Shown here piece by piece: positions 8,757-17,057 of a stretch of DNA of 64,000 bases (the stretch's first letter is position 1; every line of letters starts with the position of its first letter). The DNA is from Desulfarculaceae bacterium (GTDB taxonomy: Bacteria > Desulfobacterota > Desulfarculia > Desulfarculales > Desulfarculaceae): contig JAIPDO010000012.1 in assembly GCA_021737645.1 (NCBI GenBank), positions 1 through 64,000 on the forward strand, in the 5' to 3' direction. The translations under genes and the position numbers were made by a program. The notes below the pieces were generated by a model. That model was not told where the DNA came from, did not search any database, and saw only the letters and a program-made list of their open reading frames with translations.

Positions 8757-9722
8757 ATGTCCACCCACGCTTCCAATTTCAAGGTGGGTTTGTTTGTCAT
8801 CCTGGGCCTTGCCCTGGGAATAGGCGCCATCGCCTGGCTGGGGGCCTCCCAGTATCTCAAGGGGGCCGAAAAATACGTCACCTTCTTCAACGAGTCCGTT
8901 CAGGGGCTGCAAAACGACAGCACCGTGCGCTACCGGGGAGTGGACGTGGGCCGGGTCAAAGCCATTCGGGTGGCCCCGGATACGCGCCTGATCGAGGTGA
9001 TCATGGAGATCCAGTTCCAGGGCGATCTGTCCAAGGAACTGGTGGCTCAGCTTTCCACCGCGGGCATCACCGGCATCACCTTTATTGAGCTGGACCGCAA
9101 AAAGCCCGGCGAAAAGGACCTTTCGCCCAAGATAGATTTCGTGGCCGAATACCCCATCATCCCCTCGCGGCCCTCGGAGTTGCAGCGCATCGTGTCCACC
9201 CTGGACAACGTGATGCAGCAGGTGCAGACCATCAATTTCAAGCAGATGGGCCAGCGCTTGGACAAGACCCTGCAAGGGGTGGAGAAGCTTTTCACCGACA
9301 AACGCCTGCAGGTGACCCTGGAACGGGTGGCCGACGCTTCGGTGAAGGTGGATGAATTGGTGGGGCGGGTCGACCGCACGCTCAACGAAAAAGCCCTCAA
9401 AGGCCTAGTGGGAGACAGCCGCCAGGTGCTGGCCGAGGCCAAGGCGGCGGTGGTTTCAGCCAAGGGCATGGTGGACCAGTTGGCCGCCGACATCAAGAAA
9501 ATGGACTTGGGCAACACCGGCAAGCGGGCCGGGCGGCTCTTCGAGGGCCTGGAGCAGCGCAGCTACCAATTGGCCCTGGAGGCCCAACTCACCATGCAAA
9601 ACCTCCGCGAGGCCTCGGAAAACATGAAGGATTTGCTGCGAAACCTGGAGCGCGACCCCAGCACCCTCATTTTCTCCAGGCCGCAACCCACCGCGCCGCA
9701 CCAGGAAGGGAGACAGCCATGA
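8757..9722 (+). CDS. mlaD: MCE-domain lipid-binding protein (MlaD family)
   Basis: 321 residues with one N-terminal membrane anchor (about 9-29, VGLFVILGLALGIGAIAWLG). An MCE/MlaD domain follows (about 38-120) with the motif VQGLQNDSTVRYRGVDVGRV. A long helical C-terminal region (about 135-305) resembles the MlaD-like proteins that form periplasmic hexameric rings or needles. It is longer than E. coli MlaD (about 180 residues), closer to PqiB/LetB-like or Mce proteins with coiled tails. It should link the inner-membrane MlaFE to periplasmic or outer-membrane partners. AGAGGAGCC precedes the ATG, 8 bases after the mlaF stop. The 3' end overlaps the next gene by 4 bases. Confidence 0.92.
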   Translation: MSTHASNFKVGLFVILGLALGIGAIAWLGASQYLKGAEKYVTFFNESVQGLQNDSTVRYRGVDVGRVKAIRVAPDTRLIEVIMEIQFQGDLSKELVAQLSTAGITGITFIELDRKKPGEKDLSPKIDFVAEYPIIPSRPSELQRIVSTLDNVMQQVQTINFKQMGQRLDKTLQGVEKLFTDKRLQVTLERVADASVKVDELVGRVDRTLNEKALKGLVGDSRQVLAEAKAAVVSAKGMVDQLAADIKKMDLGNTGKRAGRLFEGLEQRSYQLALEAQLTMQNLREASENMKDLLRNLERDPSTLIFSRPQPTAPHQEGRQP

Positions 9723-10405
9723 ACCGCCGGCCTAGTCACATCGTCCCCCCGGCGTTAGCCGCCGCTCTGCTGCTCCTGGCCGCTATGGCCCTGCTGAGCG
9801 CTTGCGGCGGTTCGCCGCCGGTGTATGTGCAGCAATATGTGTTCGCCTATGCCCCGCCGTCCCCGGCCGGGGTCAAACCCCTGGCCGCGGCGGTCAAGGT
9901 GCAGCGTTTCGGAGCCCTGCCCCAGTTCTCCAGCCAGCGCATGTTCTACATGCCCGGCAGCTACCAGATGAATTCCTATGCCAACCACCGTTGGCAGGGA
10001 TATCCCTCGGACATGGTGGCCGGGCTTTTGGCCCGGGATATGGCCGACTCGGGCCGCTTTGCCGCCGTGTTCGGCCCCTCCTCGCCCCAGACGCCCCGTT
10101 TTGTGCTGGAGGGCGGGCTGGTCAAGTGCTGGGAGGACGACCGCGCCGGCGGGCCCACGGCCCAGTTGGAAGTGGACATTACTTTGCTGGACATTCAGCA
10201 GGGCGAAACGGTAAAAAGAGTGATGTTCCAGAAGAAATACGGGGCCACCCGGGATATGGCCGCCAAGAAGGCTCAAAGCTTGGCTCAGGCCATGAGCCAA
10301 GCCATGGCTCAGATCTCGCCCCAGGTGGCCCAGGACGTTTATCAGGCAGTGGCTCTGCGCCTGGACAAAGGCGCGCCGCCCCTCGAAAAGCCCATTCTGA
10401 AATAA
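9719..10405 (+). CDS. ABC-type transport auxiliary lipoprotein (PqiC-like)
   Basis: 228 residues with a lipoprotein signal peptide ending in the lipobox LLSAC, then an ABC_trans_aux (DUF330/PqiC-like) domain: YVFAYAPPSP, VKVQRFGALPQFSSQRMFYM, and YPSDMVAGLLARDMADSGRFAAVF. Family members are periplasmic lipoproteins that dock MCE rings to the outer membrane. The ATGA overlap with the MCE gene shows translational coupling and marks this as the last gene of the lipid-transport operon. An MlaC-like soluble carrier and MlaA are not present nearby. Confidence 0.87.
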   Translation: MNRRPSHIVPPALAAALLLLAAMALLSACGGSPPVYVQQYVFAYAPPSPAGVKPLAAAVKVQRFGALPQFSSQRMFYMPGSYQMNSYANHRWQGYPSDMVAGLLARDMADSGRFAAVFGPSSPQTPRFVLEGGLVKCWEDDRAGGPTAQLEVDITLLDIQQGETVKRVMFQKKYGATRDMAAKKAQSLAQAMSQAMAQISPQVAQDVYQAVALRLDKGAPPLEKPILK

Positions 10406-10423
10406 GTCGCCGCCGCTTGGGCG

Positions 10424-10452
10424 TTGACTTGGGGGGCCGATTCGGCTAGCTT
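10424..10452 (+). promoter_or_regulatory. Candidate sigma70 promoter for usp gene
   Basis: TTGACT at 10424-10429 is separated by exactly 17 bases from TAGCTT at 10447-10452. A 10-bp palindrome, CCAAGCTTGG (10456-10465), lies at the expected start point and could be an operator. The -10 match is only 3 of 6. Confidence 0.45.
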
Positions 10453-10493
10453 GGCCCAAGCTTGGCAATAAGGAAGAGGACACGGAGGTTTCA

Positions 10494-10946
10494 ATGGCCC
10501 AGATTACCAATATCCTGTATCCGGTGGACTTCACCGAGCATCACGCCAAAGTCCTGCCCATGGTCAAAGAGATGGTGGAAAAGCTCGGCGCCAACCTGCA
10601 CACCCTGCACGTGGTGGAAGACCTAGGTCACTACGCCAACTTCTTCGTGCCCCACCCCTCCCTGGACAAGATGGAGAGCGACCTCAAATCCGGCGCCCAG
10701 CGCAAGATGGAGGAGTTCGTCACCAAGCACTTCGCCGACTTCCCCGGCGTGACCGCCGATGTGGTGGGCGGCGACCCGGCCAGCGAGGTGATCAAATACG
10801 CCCAGGAGAAGAACATCGACCTGATCATCACCGCCACTCACGGCCGCAAGGGCCTGGAGCACGCCATCTTCGGCAGCGTGGCCGAGAACGTGGTGCGCAA
10901 CTCCCCGGTGCCGGTTTTGACCATCAACCCCTACAAGCTCAAGTAA
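10494..10946 (+). CDS. Universal stress protein UspA family
   Basis: 150-residue single-domain UspA-type protein, cytoplasmic, with an adenine-nucleotide-binding Rossmann-like fold. N-terminal ILYPVDFTEHH carries the conserved Asp. The C-terminal nucleotide loop is HGRKGLEHAIFGSV (G-x2-G-x9-G-S), followed by ENVVRNSPVPVLTI. The loop predicts ATP binding. ACGGAGG lies 5 bases before the ATG. It has its own promoter candidate and terminator, so it is monocistronic. Confidence 0.93.
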   Translation: MAQITNILYPVDFTEHHAKVLPMVKEMVEKLGANLHTLHVVEDLGHYANFFVPHPSLDKMESDLKSGAQRKMEEFVTKHFADFPGVTADVVGGDPASEVIKYAQEKNIDLIITATHGRKGLEHAIFGSVAENVVRNSPVPVLTINPYKLK

Positions 10947-10971
10947 ACTCCGCCGATCGGCGGTAGATAGG

Positions 10972-11002
10972 GCCCCCGTCCACTGTGGGCGGGGGCTTTT
11001 TT
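10972..11002 (+). terminator. Rho-independent terminator after usp gene
   Basis: GCCCCCG...CGGGGGC stem with an internal G-U pair and loop, followed by six T residues. It lies 26 bases after the stop codon. Confidence 0.93.
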
Positions 11003-11012
11003 GCGCGGTGTC

Positions 11013-11086
11013 CGGCTGCGCCAGACGCCGCAGGGCTGCGTTGTCGGCGTCACTCGGTCCTCAGCGTAGTCTTGGCTATGCCTCCG
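11013..11086. repeat. Dispersed intergenic repeat, copy 1
   Basis: Begins with CGGCTGCGCCAGACG and continues with GGGCTGCGTTG, GGCGTCACTCGGTCCTC and GCGTAGTCTTGGCTATGCCTCC. This is the order also found in copies at 16863 and 19663. The right half appears cut off at the 3' end of the histidine kinase gene, whose stop codon is at 11087-11089. Confidence 0.6.
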
Positions 11087-12358
11087 CTAAGAGTCGGTTG
11101 GGCTAATAGGTAAATCGCTCGACAGGGAAAAGCAGAAGCAGGCCCCTTGGGGCTGGGAGGTTTCCAGCCAGGCCTGGCCCTGGTGGCGCCGGGCAATCTC
11201 GCGGACTATGGCCAGCCCCAGGCCGGTGCCTTCGGTGCCCTGGGAGGTGTCGGCCCGCTTGAACAGGGTGAAGCACTTCTCGGCCAGCTCGGGGGGCACC
11301 CCCACCCCGTCGTCGCTCACCTTGAGCACGTGCTGGGGCCCGTCTTCCAAATGGAGCACCTGGATGCGGCTCAAGTCGGGGCCGCCGTATTTGAGCGCGT
11401 TGTCCACCAGGTTGGTGATGGCCCGGGCCAGGGCGCCGGCGTCGGCGGCCAGCACCACTTCCTCCTGGGGAAGCTCCAGGGCGACCCCCCTGGTTTCCAG
11501 GCGTTCGGCCATCTCGCCGGCCACCGAGGCCAGCACTTCCTTTAGGCTCACCTGCGCCACCTTGAGCGGGGCTTCCTTGGCCCGGATGTAGGCGTTTACC
11601 TCTTGGGCCAGGTCTTCGATGCGCTGGGAGGCCTTTTCGATCTGTCCGATGATGGCCCGGCCCTTTTCGTCCAGGTTGTGCCCGGCCCGTTGGGCCAGCA
11701 TGCGGGCCAGGCCGTGCACTCCGGTGGCCGGGCTTTTCATGTCGTGGCAGGCGGTGTAGGCGAAAAACTGCACCGCCTCCTTTTGCTCGGCCAAAAGCCG
11801 CGTTTGCTCGCTGAGCTCCTGGGCCTGGATCACGCTTTCGGCGGTGGTGGCCACCAGATTGCCCATGACCATCACCAGGTCGATGGTGGCCATCTCCAGA
11901 GGGATCAGCTCCTCGGAGGCCAGGTTTATCACCCCGATCACCTGGTCGCGGGTGATCAGCGGCAGGCAGATGACCCCCTTGAATCCCTTGGAGGCCAAAA
12001 GGATCACCCGCTCGGCATCTTCCAGATCCTCCACGCGCATGGCCAAAAAGCTGCGGGTGCGGGCGGCCTTGCCGGTGAAGCCCACCCCGGCGGGCACCGT
12101 CTCAAGGCCCTCGGGGCTGACCCCCCGGAAGGCCATCAGGCGGAAGCAATCCTCCTCGGGCGCGGCCAAATAAAGCCGCCCGGCGTCCACCCCGAGCTGC
12201 TCCATGACCAGCTCCAGGGCGCCGCCCAAAAGGTCTTCCAGCTTGGTGCGGGTGCTGAGGTAGTTGCTGAGTTGCAAGAGCACAGACAGGGCGCGGTTAC
12301 GCTCCTGCAACTGGGCTTGGTCCAAGGGGACGGTTATCAGGCGCTGGTTGCGCAGCAC
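11087..12358 (-). CDS. Soluble GAF-domain sensor histidine kinase
   Basis: 423 residues with no membrane segment. A GAF domain spans about 40-180 (VGFTGKAARTRSF, CLPLITRDQVIGVINLAS). A dimerisation/phosphoacceptor domain follows with His205 in ACHDMKSPATG. The ATPase domain shows N box LVDNALKYGG, G1 DDGVGVP and G2 GTEGTGLGLAIV. It is a cytoplasmic sensor kinase, perhaps for redox or a small ligand through GAF. No response regulator is adjacent, so it is an orphan kinase. The start is GTG at 12358. The gene end abuts a palindromic repeat element. Confidence 0.88.
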   Translation of the reverse strand: MLRNQRLITVPLDQAQLQERNRALSVLLQLSNYLSTRTKLEDLLGGALELVMEQLGVDAGRLYLAAPEEDCFRLMAFRGVSPEGLETVPAGVGFTGKAARTRSFLAMRVEDLEDAERVILLASKGFKGVICLPLITRDQVIGVINLASEELIPLEMATIDLVMVMGNLVATTAESVIQAQELSEQTRLLAEQKEAVQFFAYTACHDMKSPATGVHGLARMLAQRAGHNLDEKGRAIIGQIEKASQRIEDLAQEVNAYIRAKEAPLKVAQVSLKEVLASVAGEMAERLETRGVALELPQEEVVLAADAGALARAITNLVDNALKYGGPDLSRIQVLHLEDGPQHVLKVSDDGVGVPPELAEKCFTLFKRADTSQGTEGTGLGLAIVREIARRHQGQAWLETSQPQGACFCFSLSSDLPISPTDS

Positions 12359-12381
12359 GCTTCGTCTCCTGGGTGGGCATG

Positions 12382-12411
12382 AAAAAAGCCCCGGGGAGAC
12401 CCCGGGGCAAA
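12382..12411 (-). terminator. Rho-independent terminator
   Basis: On the minus strand GCCCCGGGG-TCT-CCCCGGGGC is followed by six T residues. It ends transcription of the 82-residue gene and isolates the histidine kinase start just below. Confidence 0.93.
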
Positions 12412-12438
12412 ATACCGATCACCTCGGGCGCTATGTGC

Positions 12439-12687
12439 CTAGGCGTAGTACTCGAAGTTCTTTACGAATTGTCCGATCTGCACCCCCAGGTACACGCACT
12501 GGGTGCCCTCGATACAGGCCGTGGCGTCCTTCTGGTCCAACAGGGTGTGCATGAGGTGATCGCCCTTGGAGAGCTTTACCACCCAGTAGTCCTTGTCCGC
12601 CTTGAACTCTAGATCCAGGGTCAGGTTGTGCTCGGTGATCTCCGGGTACATTTCCTTGAGTTTGGCGGCCAGATCGTCTTTGTTCAT
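12439..12687 (-). CDS. Small conserved-looking protein of unknown function
   Basis: 82 residues, acidic and mixed alpha/beta: MNKDDLAAKLKEMYPEI, then strands LTLDLEFKADKDYWVVKLSKG and a C-terminal CVYLGVQIGQFVKNFEYY. Two cysteines (TACIEGTQC) are four residues apart. I recognise no domain. It has a clear ribosome site (GGGAGG, 8 bases before ATG), a TAAAAT -10-like element upstream and a strong terminator, so it is a real monocistronic gene. It is probably cytoplasmic. Confidence 0.75.
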   Translation of the reverse strand: MNKDDLAAKLKEMYPEITEHNLTLDLEFKADKDYWVVKLSKGDHLMHTLLDQKDATACIEGTQCVYLGVQIGQFVKNFEYYA

Positions 12688-12763
12688 CGGGTTCCTCCCA
12701 AGCTAGGGCTAGGATTTAATTTTAGTGTGTTCACCATGCTAAAAGCATCCCGCCGGGGTGTCA

Positions 12764-12794
12764 ATGACTAAGCATAGGGTCTTGAGGCTATAAT
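12764..12794 (+). promoter_or_regulatory. Candidate promoter for lipoprotein/hydrolase operon
   Basis: A perfect TATAAT at 12789-12794 with ATGACT at 12764-12769 as a weak -35 (19-base spacer). It lies 34 bases before the ATG at 12828. Confidence 0.4.
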
Positions 12795-12827
12795 GGAAGC
12801 ATCAACCTTCACGGCCGGAGGAGGCGC

Positions 12828-13349
12828 ATGGCCGGTGTAGCGCGAAATTGCCTGGGCGCGGTCCTGGCGCTGTTGTTGCTGGCCGCCGGGTGCGGCGGGT
12901 TTTACGCCCCCCTGGGGGAGCACCCGGCCCGCCTGGAGCTGGCGGTGCAGGGGCGCATAGACCAAAAGCAGATCAACCAGGCGGTGTTCGAGCAGGTGGG
13001 CCCTTTGCAGGATCAGCCCACCTTGTGGCATTGGCTGGGGCTGCCCACCTGGCAGGTGGAGGCCTACATGCTGGGCGACGCGGCGGCCATCTGGCCGCTC
13101 AAGCCCCTGGGCGGCCTGGCCAAACCCCAGGTGGGCATGGAGGCCCAGGGCGTGGCCTCCTTTGCGGTGCCCTCGGGGGCCAACCGCTACCGCCTCACCT
13201 GGACCTGCGTGGTCACCCACTATTGGGACGAGGGCGGCACCTGGCAGGAACCGGTGTACGTGTATCTGCGCCAAAAGGAAATGACCCTGAACCCGGCGCC
13301 CGGGCAGGTGCTTAAAATATCGCCTTTCGATTCAGAGAAGGGCAAGTGA
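12828..13349 (+). CDS. Hypothetical lipoprotein
   Basis: 173 residues beginning with a lipoprotein signal peptide (VLALLLLAAGCGGFY; lipobox LAAGC). The mature part has no domain I recognise. It contains a Trp/aromatic-rich stretch TLWHWLGLPTWQVEAYMLGD and a C-terminal beta-like region YRLTWTCVVTHYWDEGG. GGAGGAGGCGC precedes the ATG. The stop overlaps the GTG start of the following alpha/beta hydrolase by 4 bases, so the two exported proteins are coupled and may act together at the envelope. Confidence 0.72.
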   Translation: MAGVARNCLGAVLALLLLAAGCGGFYAPLGEHPARLELAVQGRIDQKQINQAVFEQVGPLQDQPTLWHWLGLPTWQVEAYMLGDAAAIWPLKPLGGLAKPQVGMEAQGVASFAVPSGANRYRLTWTCVVTHYWDEGGTWQEPVYVYLRQKEMTLNPAPGQVLKISPFDSEKGK

Positions 13350-14152
13350 AGGCGGCCCTGGGGCTGCTGATGATGGGATTAAGTTTGCTGGGTTGCGACG
13401 GCTTCATAGATCGGCAGATATTTTTCCCCGAAAAAGACTATTACGCCCAGCCCGGGGATTTCGGCCTCAGCGCCCAGGACGTCTGGCTCGATGCCGGCGA
13501 CGGGGTTCGCCTGCACGGCTGGTATATTCCCGCGCCGGGCGCGGCAGATGTGGTGCTGTTTTGCCACGGCAACGCGGGCAATATTTCCCACCGCCTGGAA
13601 AACCTGGCCCTCATGCACCGGGCGGGCATGGCGGTGTTCATTTTTGACTACCGGGGCTACGGCCAGAGCCAGGGCAAGCCCAGCGAACAGGGCATGTACC
13701 TGGACGCCGAGGCCGCTTGGCGCTGGGCCCAGGGGCAGGCCCAAAGCCAGGGCGGGCAGGTGGTGATTTTCGGGCGCTCCCTGGGCGGGGTGGCCGCGAC
13801 CTATCTGGCCTCGCGGCAGCGCCCCGCCGGGCTGATATTGGAGTCCACCTTCACCAACCTGGGGGCCATGGCCAAAAGCTTCTTCCCCCTGCCCGGCCTG
13901 GAGGGCTGGCTAAAGGGCCGTTTCAACAGCCTGGGGCGGGCGCCCCGGGTGTCCTGCCCGGTGCTTATGCTGCACGGCGACGCCGACGATATCGTGCCCT
14001 ACCGCCTGGGCCGGGAGTTGTTCGAGGCCCTGCCCCAGCCCAAGCGTTTCATTACTTTGCGGGGGGCCGGGCACAACGATACTTACGTCGTTGGCGGGAC
14101 GGCCTACTTCTCGCGGCTCGAAAAGTTTGTGAATAATCCTCTTGAGTCTTAA
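13346..14152 (+). CDS. Alpha/beta hydrolase (BEM46/YfhR-like), lipoprotein
   Basis: 268 residues. The N-terminus MKAALGLLMMGLSLLGC is a lipoprotein signal with lipobox, so the enzyme is probably membrane-anchored outside the cytoplasm. The fold signature is complete: oxyanion HGNAGNISHR, nucleophile elbow GRSLGGVAA (Ser), acid in HGDADDIVPY and catalytic His in GAGHND. This matches the BEM46/ABHD13-like serine hydrolase family. The natural ester or thioester substrate is not evident. The GTG start overlaps the preceding lipoprotein stop codon. Confidence 0.87.
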   Translation: MKAALGLLMMGLSLLGCDGFIDRQIFFPEKDYYAQPGDFGLSAQDVWLDAGDGVRLHGWYIPAPGAADVVLFCHGNAGNISHRLENLALMHRAGMAVFIFDYRGYGQSQGKPSEQGMYLDAEAAWRWAQGQAQSQGGQVVIFGRSLGGVAATYLASRQRPAGLILESTFTNLGAMAKSFFPLPGLEGWLKGRFNSLGRAPRVSCPVLMLHGDADDIVPYRLGRELFEALPQPKRFITLRGAGHNDTYVVGGTAYFSRLEKFVNNPLES

Positions 14153-14166
14153 CCGGCACAGCCAGC
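14147..14166. repeat. Direct repeat flanking isochorismatase gene, left copy
   Basis: TCTTAAC + CGGCACAGCCAGC at 14147-14166 recurs with one extra C at 14790-14810, on either side of the isochorismatase-like gene. The CGGCACAGCCAG part equals a terminus of the dispersed repeat family. Confidence 0.6.
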
Positions 14167-14191
14167 GCACAACCTCCAAACTATGTGCGGG

Positions 14192-14764
14192 CTACGGAGT
14201 CTCTTTCACAAGCGGCAGGACGGCGCGGAACTCCTCGGTTCCCGCCTCGCCCAGCACCTCGTACATGAACATCTCGGTGGAGCTGATCACCGCCCCGGCT
14301 TGCTCCAAACGGCGCAGGGCCACCGCCCGGTTGGGCTCGTAACGCGAGGACACCGCGTCGGCGATGATATGCACCTCGTGGCCCACCAGGGCGCTCAGCG
14401 CGGTCTGGGCCACGCAGATGTGGCTCTCGATGCCCGCGAAGACCAGTACCGGTTTCTGGTGCTCCCAGAGCTTTTCCTGGAAGGGTCCGCAGCCAAAGCA
14501 GTCGAAGCTTATCTTCTCCACCGGGTCCGCCGAGTGGGGCAGCACCGAGGCGATCTCTTCGATGGTGGGGCCCAGCTTGCTCTGCTCGGTGACCACCACC
14601 GGCATGTTCACGATGCGCGCAAAGCGGACCAGGCGCGACACGTTGGCGATCAAGCGCTGTTTGTCGGCCATGAGCGGCACCAGCTTTTGCTGCATGTCGA
14701 TGATCACCAGCAGGCATTGATCCCGGTTCACCAGAGCCGGCGGTTTTCTCAAATCATGTTCCAT
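14192..14764 (-). CDS. Isochorismatase-family cysteine hydrolase
   Basis: 190 residues from the ATG at 14764, chosen over an ATG at 14773 because AAAGGA then has an 8-base spacing. The family triad is present: Asp23 in VIIDMQQKL, Lys in VVTEQSKLG, and the nucleophilic Cys in GIESHICVAQTALSAL. The family includes nicotinamidase, N-carbamoylsarcosine amidase and YcaC-like hydrolases; no neighbour points to a substrate. It is cytoplasmic. It shares its strand with glutamate dehydrogenase but is separated from it by a repeat remnant, so it may or may not be cotranscribed. Confidence 0.88.
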   Translation of the reverse strand: MEHDLRKPPALVNRDQCLLVIIDMQQKLVPLMADKQRLIANVSRLVRFARIVNMPVVVTEQSKLGPTIEEIASVLPHSADPVEKISFDCFGCGPFQEKLWEHQKPVLVFAGIESHICVAQTALSALVGHEVHIIADAVSSRYEPNRAVALRRLEQAGAVISSTEMFMYEVLGEAGTEEFRAVLPLVKETP

Positions 14765-14789
14765 GGATTCCATCCTTTAGTTGCCCGCA

Positions 14790-14810
14790 TCTTAACCCGG
14801 CACAGCCAGC
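14790..14810. repeat. Direct repeat flanking isochorismatase gene, right copy
   Basis: TCTTAACC + CGGCACAGCCAGC, the partner of the copy at 14147-14166. It lies between the isochorismatase start and the glutamate dehydrogenase stop. Confidence 0.6.
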
Positions 14811-14818
14811 CGGTAATG

Positions 14819-16084
14819 CTAGGGATAAATGCCCCTGAGCCTGGTGGCCTGGGCCACCCGGCCCACCCCCAGGATCATGGCCGCGGTGCGCAGGCTGACC
14901 TTCTTTTCCTTGGCGATGGCCAGCACCTCGTCCATGGCCCGGCCCATTATTTCCTCCAGGCGCTGGCCGATCTGCTCCTCGCTCCACAAGAGGTTTTGCA
15001 GGTTCTGCACCCACTCGAAGTAGCTTACCGTCACTCCCCCGGCGTTGGCCAGGATGTCGGGCACCACCAGCACCCCCTTGTCTCCAAGTATGGCGTCCGC
15101 CTCCGGGGTGGTGGGGCCGTTGGCTCCCTCCACCACCAGGCGGGCCTTCACCTTGTCGGCGTTGTCCTGGGTGAGCACCCCTTCCAGGGCGCAGGGGGCC
15201 AGCAGATCAACCTCCAACTCCAACAGCTCCTGGTTGCTGATATCCTCGGCGGCGACCTTGTGCCCCAACAGGCAGGAATACTGATCCTTGCAGGCCAGGA
15301 CGTTTTCGCTGCGCACGCCCTGGGGGTTGTAGACCCCGCCCTGGGAGTCGCTCATGGCCACCACCGTGGCCCCGGCCTTTTCAAAATAGCGGGCCGCCAC
15401 CCCGCCCACGTTGCCCGAGCCCTGTATGGCCACCTTCATGCCCCCCAGCTCCAGGCCCAGGTGGCGGGCCGCCCGCTCGGCGGCGATTACCACGCCGCGC
15501 CCGGTGGCCTCGAAGCGCCCCAGGCTGCCTCCCAGCTCCAGGGGCTTGCCGGTGACCACGCCGGGGGTGGTTTGGCCCATGAGCATGGAGTAAGTGTCCA
15601 TGATCCAGGCCATTTCCTGGGGCCCGGTGTACACGTCCGGGGCCGGGATGTCGCGCTCGGGCCCGATGATGGAGGCGATGCCCCAGGTGAAGCGACGGGT
15701 GAGTTTTTCCACCTCGGCCCGGGACATCTTCTTGGGGTCGCACTGCACCCCGCCCTTGGCCCCGCCATAGGGGATGTTGACCACCGCCGCCTTCCAGGTC
15801 ATCCACATGGCCAGGGCGCGCACCTCGCCCAGGTCGGTGTCCGGGTGATAGCGCAGGCCGCCCTTGAAGGGGCCGCGCACGTCGTTGTGTTGCACCCGGT
15901 AGCCGGTGAACATTTTCAACGATCCATCGTCCATCTTCACCGGGAAGTTGACCGTCACCTCTCGCTCGGTGAATCTCAGGCGTTCCAGCAGTCCGGGATC
16001 GATGTCGATATGGGCGGCGGCATCGTCCAGTTGTCGGCAGGACATGGCATAGGGATCGAGACGTGTTGCTTGCGACCGGCTCAT
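14819..16084 (-). CDS. gdhA: Glutamate dehydrogenase (Glu/Leu/Phe/Val dehydrogenase family)
   Basis: 421 residues, the length of hexameric class I NAD(P)-glutamate dehydrogenases. Substrate domain motifs are HNDVRGPFKGGLRYHP (67-81) and PYGGAKGGV with catalytic Lys110. The nucleotide domain shows GSGNVGG near 215. It interconverts glutamate and 2-oxoglutarate plus ammonia in the cytoplasm. A leucine- or phenylalanine-preferring relative is not excluded, but the length and the GLRYHP and PYGGAKGG strings favour glutamate. GGAGAAC precedes the ATG. Confidence 0.93.
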   Translation of the reverse strand: MSRSQATRLDPYAMSCRQLDDAAAHIDIDPGLLERLRFTEREVTVNFPVKMDDGSLKMFTGYRVQHNDVRGPFKGGLRYHPDTDLGEVRALAMWMTWKAAVVNIPYGGAKGGVQCDPKKMSRAEVEKLTRRFTWGIASIIGPERDIPAPDVYTGPQEMAWIMDTYSMLMGQTTPGVVTGKPLELGGSLGRFEATGRGVVIAAERAARHLGLELGGMKVAIQGSGNVGGVAARYFEKAGATVVAMSDSQGGVYNPQGVRSENVLACKDQYSCLLGHKVAAEDISNQELLELEVDLLAPCALEGVLTQDNADKVKARLVVEGANGPTTPEADAILGDKGVLVVPDILANAGGVTVSYFEWVQNLQNLLWSEEQIGQRLEEIMGRAMDEVLAIAKEKKVSLRTAAMILGVGRVAQATRLRGIYP

Positions 16085-16219
16085 GATGTTCTCCCTGGGT
16101 TAAGGAAGTGTTTGTTTCAGGCCGATCTTATTTTAGCAGATGCGGGCCGGGCCCATTGCTACCGGTGATTTTCTGCTCTAATCTGGAACTGCGGGCAACT
16201 TTTTCAGCAGGGAGAGGCG

Positions 16220-16861
16220 ATGCGGGCGGTGAACCTCAAGGCCAAACGGCAGGGCTGGATCGCCCTGGGAGCCATGACCGCCCTGGCCGCCCTGCTGTTC
16301 TATTTCGCCTTCGGCTTCTCCGGGGGCAATTTCTGGCTAAAGATCGCGGCCACCGCCCTTATCCTCACCGTAGCCTCCCTGTCCCTCAGGCCCCCGGTGC
16401 CCGGCGGCCTGGCCTTTCGGCCCTCGGACCTCGCGTGGGGCCTGGCCTCGGCGGCGGTGCTGTGGCTTGTCTTTTGGCTGGGCAAGGCGGTGAGCACCCA
16501 GATCTTCCCCTCTTTGGCCGGCCAGGTGGGGGCCATCTACGCCAAGGGCCAGGGCACGTCCCAATGGCTTATCGCACCGCTTTTGTTCTTTATAATCGGG
16601 CCTTGCGAGGAGCTTTTCTGGCGGCGCTACATGCAGGCCGGGCTCATGGAGCGCCTGGGCCCGCTAAAGGGCTGGCTGTGCGCCACCGGGCTCTACACCC
16701 TGGTGCACTTGCCGTCGCTCAATATCATGCTCATGGGAGCGGCCGCCGTGGCCGGGGCCTTCTGGGGGCTGCTCTACTGGCGGTTGGGGCGCATACCGCC
16801 GGTGATCATCTCCCACGCCGTGTGGACTACCACGGCGTTCGTACTGCTACCGATTCCATAG
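16220..16861 (+). CDS. CPBP-family intramembrane metalloprotease
   Basis: 213 residues with about six hydrophobic segments. The CPBP/Abi signature is visible: motif 1 CEELFWRRY (Glu130-Glu131, Arg135), motif 2 His163 in LVHLPS, and a later His in VIISHAVWT. These are the metal- and catalytic residues of the family (CAAX protease and bacteriocin-processing enzymes). The substrate is unknown. A GGGAGAGGCG site precedes the ATG. The stop codon is followed immediately by a 108-bp palindromic repeat. Confidence 0.87.
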   Translation: MRAVNLKAKRQGWIALGAMTALAALLFYFAFGFSGGNFWLKIAATALILTVASLSLRPPVPGGLAFRPSDLAWGLASAAVLWLVFWLGKAVSTQIFPSLAGQVGAIYAKGQGTSQWLIAPLLFFIIGPCEELFWRRYMQAGLMERLGPLKGWLCATGLYTLVHLPSLNIMLMGAAAVAGAFWGLLYWRLGRIPPVIISHAVWTTTAFVLLPIP

Positions 16862-16862
16862 A

Positions 16863-16970
16863 GTCGGCATAGCCAGACGCCCTATAGCTGCGCCCACGGC
16901 GTCACTAGGTCCTCGACGTAGCTTTACTACGCCTCCGGCCTGCGCTCGCCGGCCGCCTGGCTATGCCGAC
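16863..16970. repeat. Dispersed intergenic repeat, copy 2 (best preserved)
   Basis: A 108-bp element bounded by inverted termini: GTCGGCATAGCCAG at 16863-16876 and its exact complement CTGGCTATGCCGAC at 16957-16970. Inside are GCTGCG, GGCGTCACTAGGTCCTC, the small hairpin GACGTAGCTTTACTACGCC, and GCCTGCGCTCGCCGG. It lies between two genes with no open frame and has the form of a MITE- or REP-like element. Confidence 0.75.
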
Positions 16971-17057
16971 AAGATTATGCATAGCGGCAGGATATGCCGG
17001 TGACAAGCTGAAGAAGGGAACAAGCTTGGGCGTGGGCCTCGAACTTTATGCCGGGAT

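Noticed and set aside
14183-16168. Long open frame opposite glutamate dehydrogenase and the isochorismatase gene
   Set aside because: It is antisense to two clearly recognised genes, with His/Gly/Leu-rich composition typical of GC-rich shadow frames and no domain.
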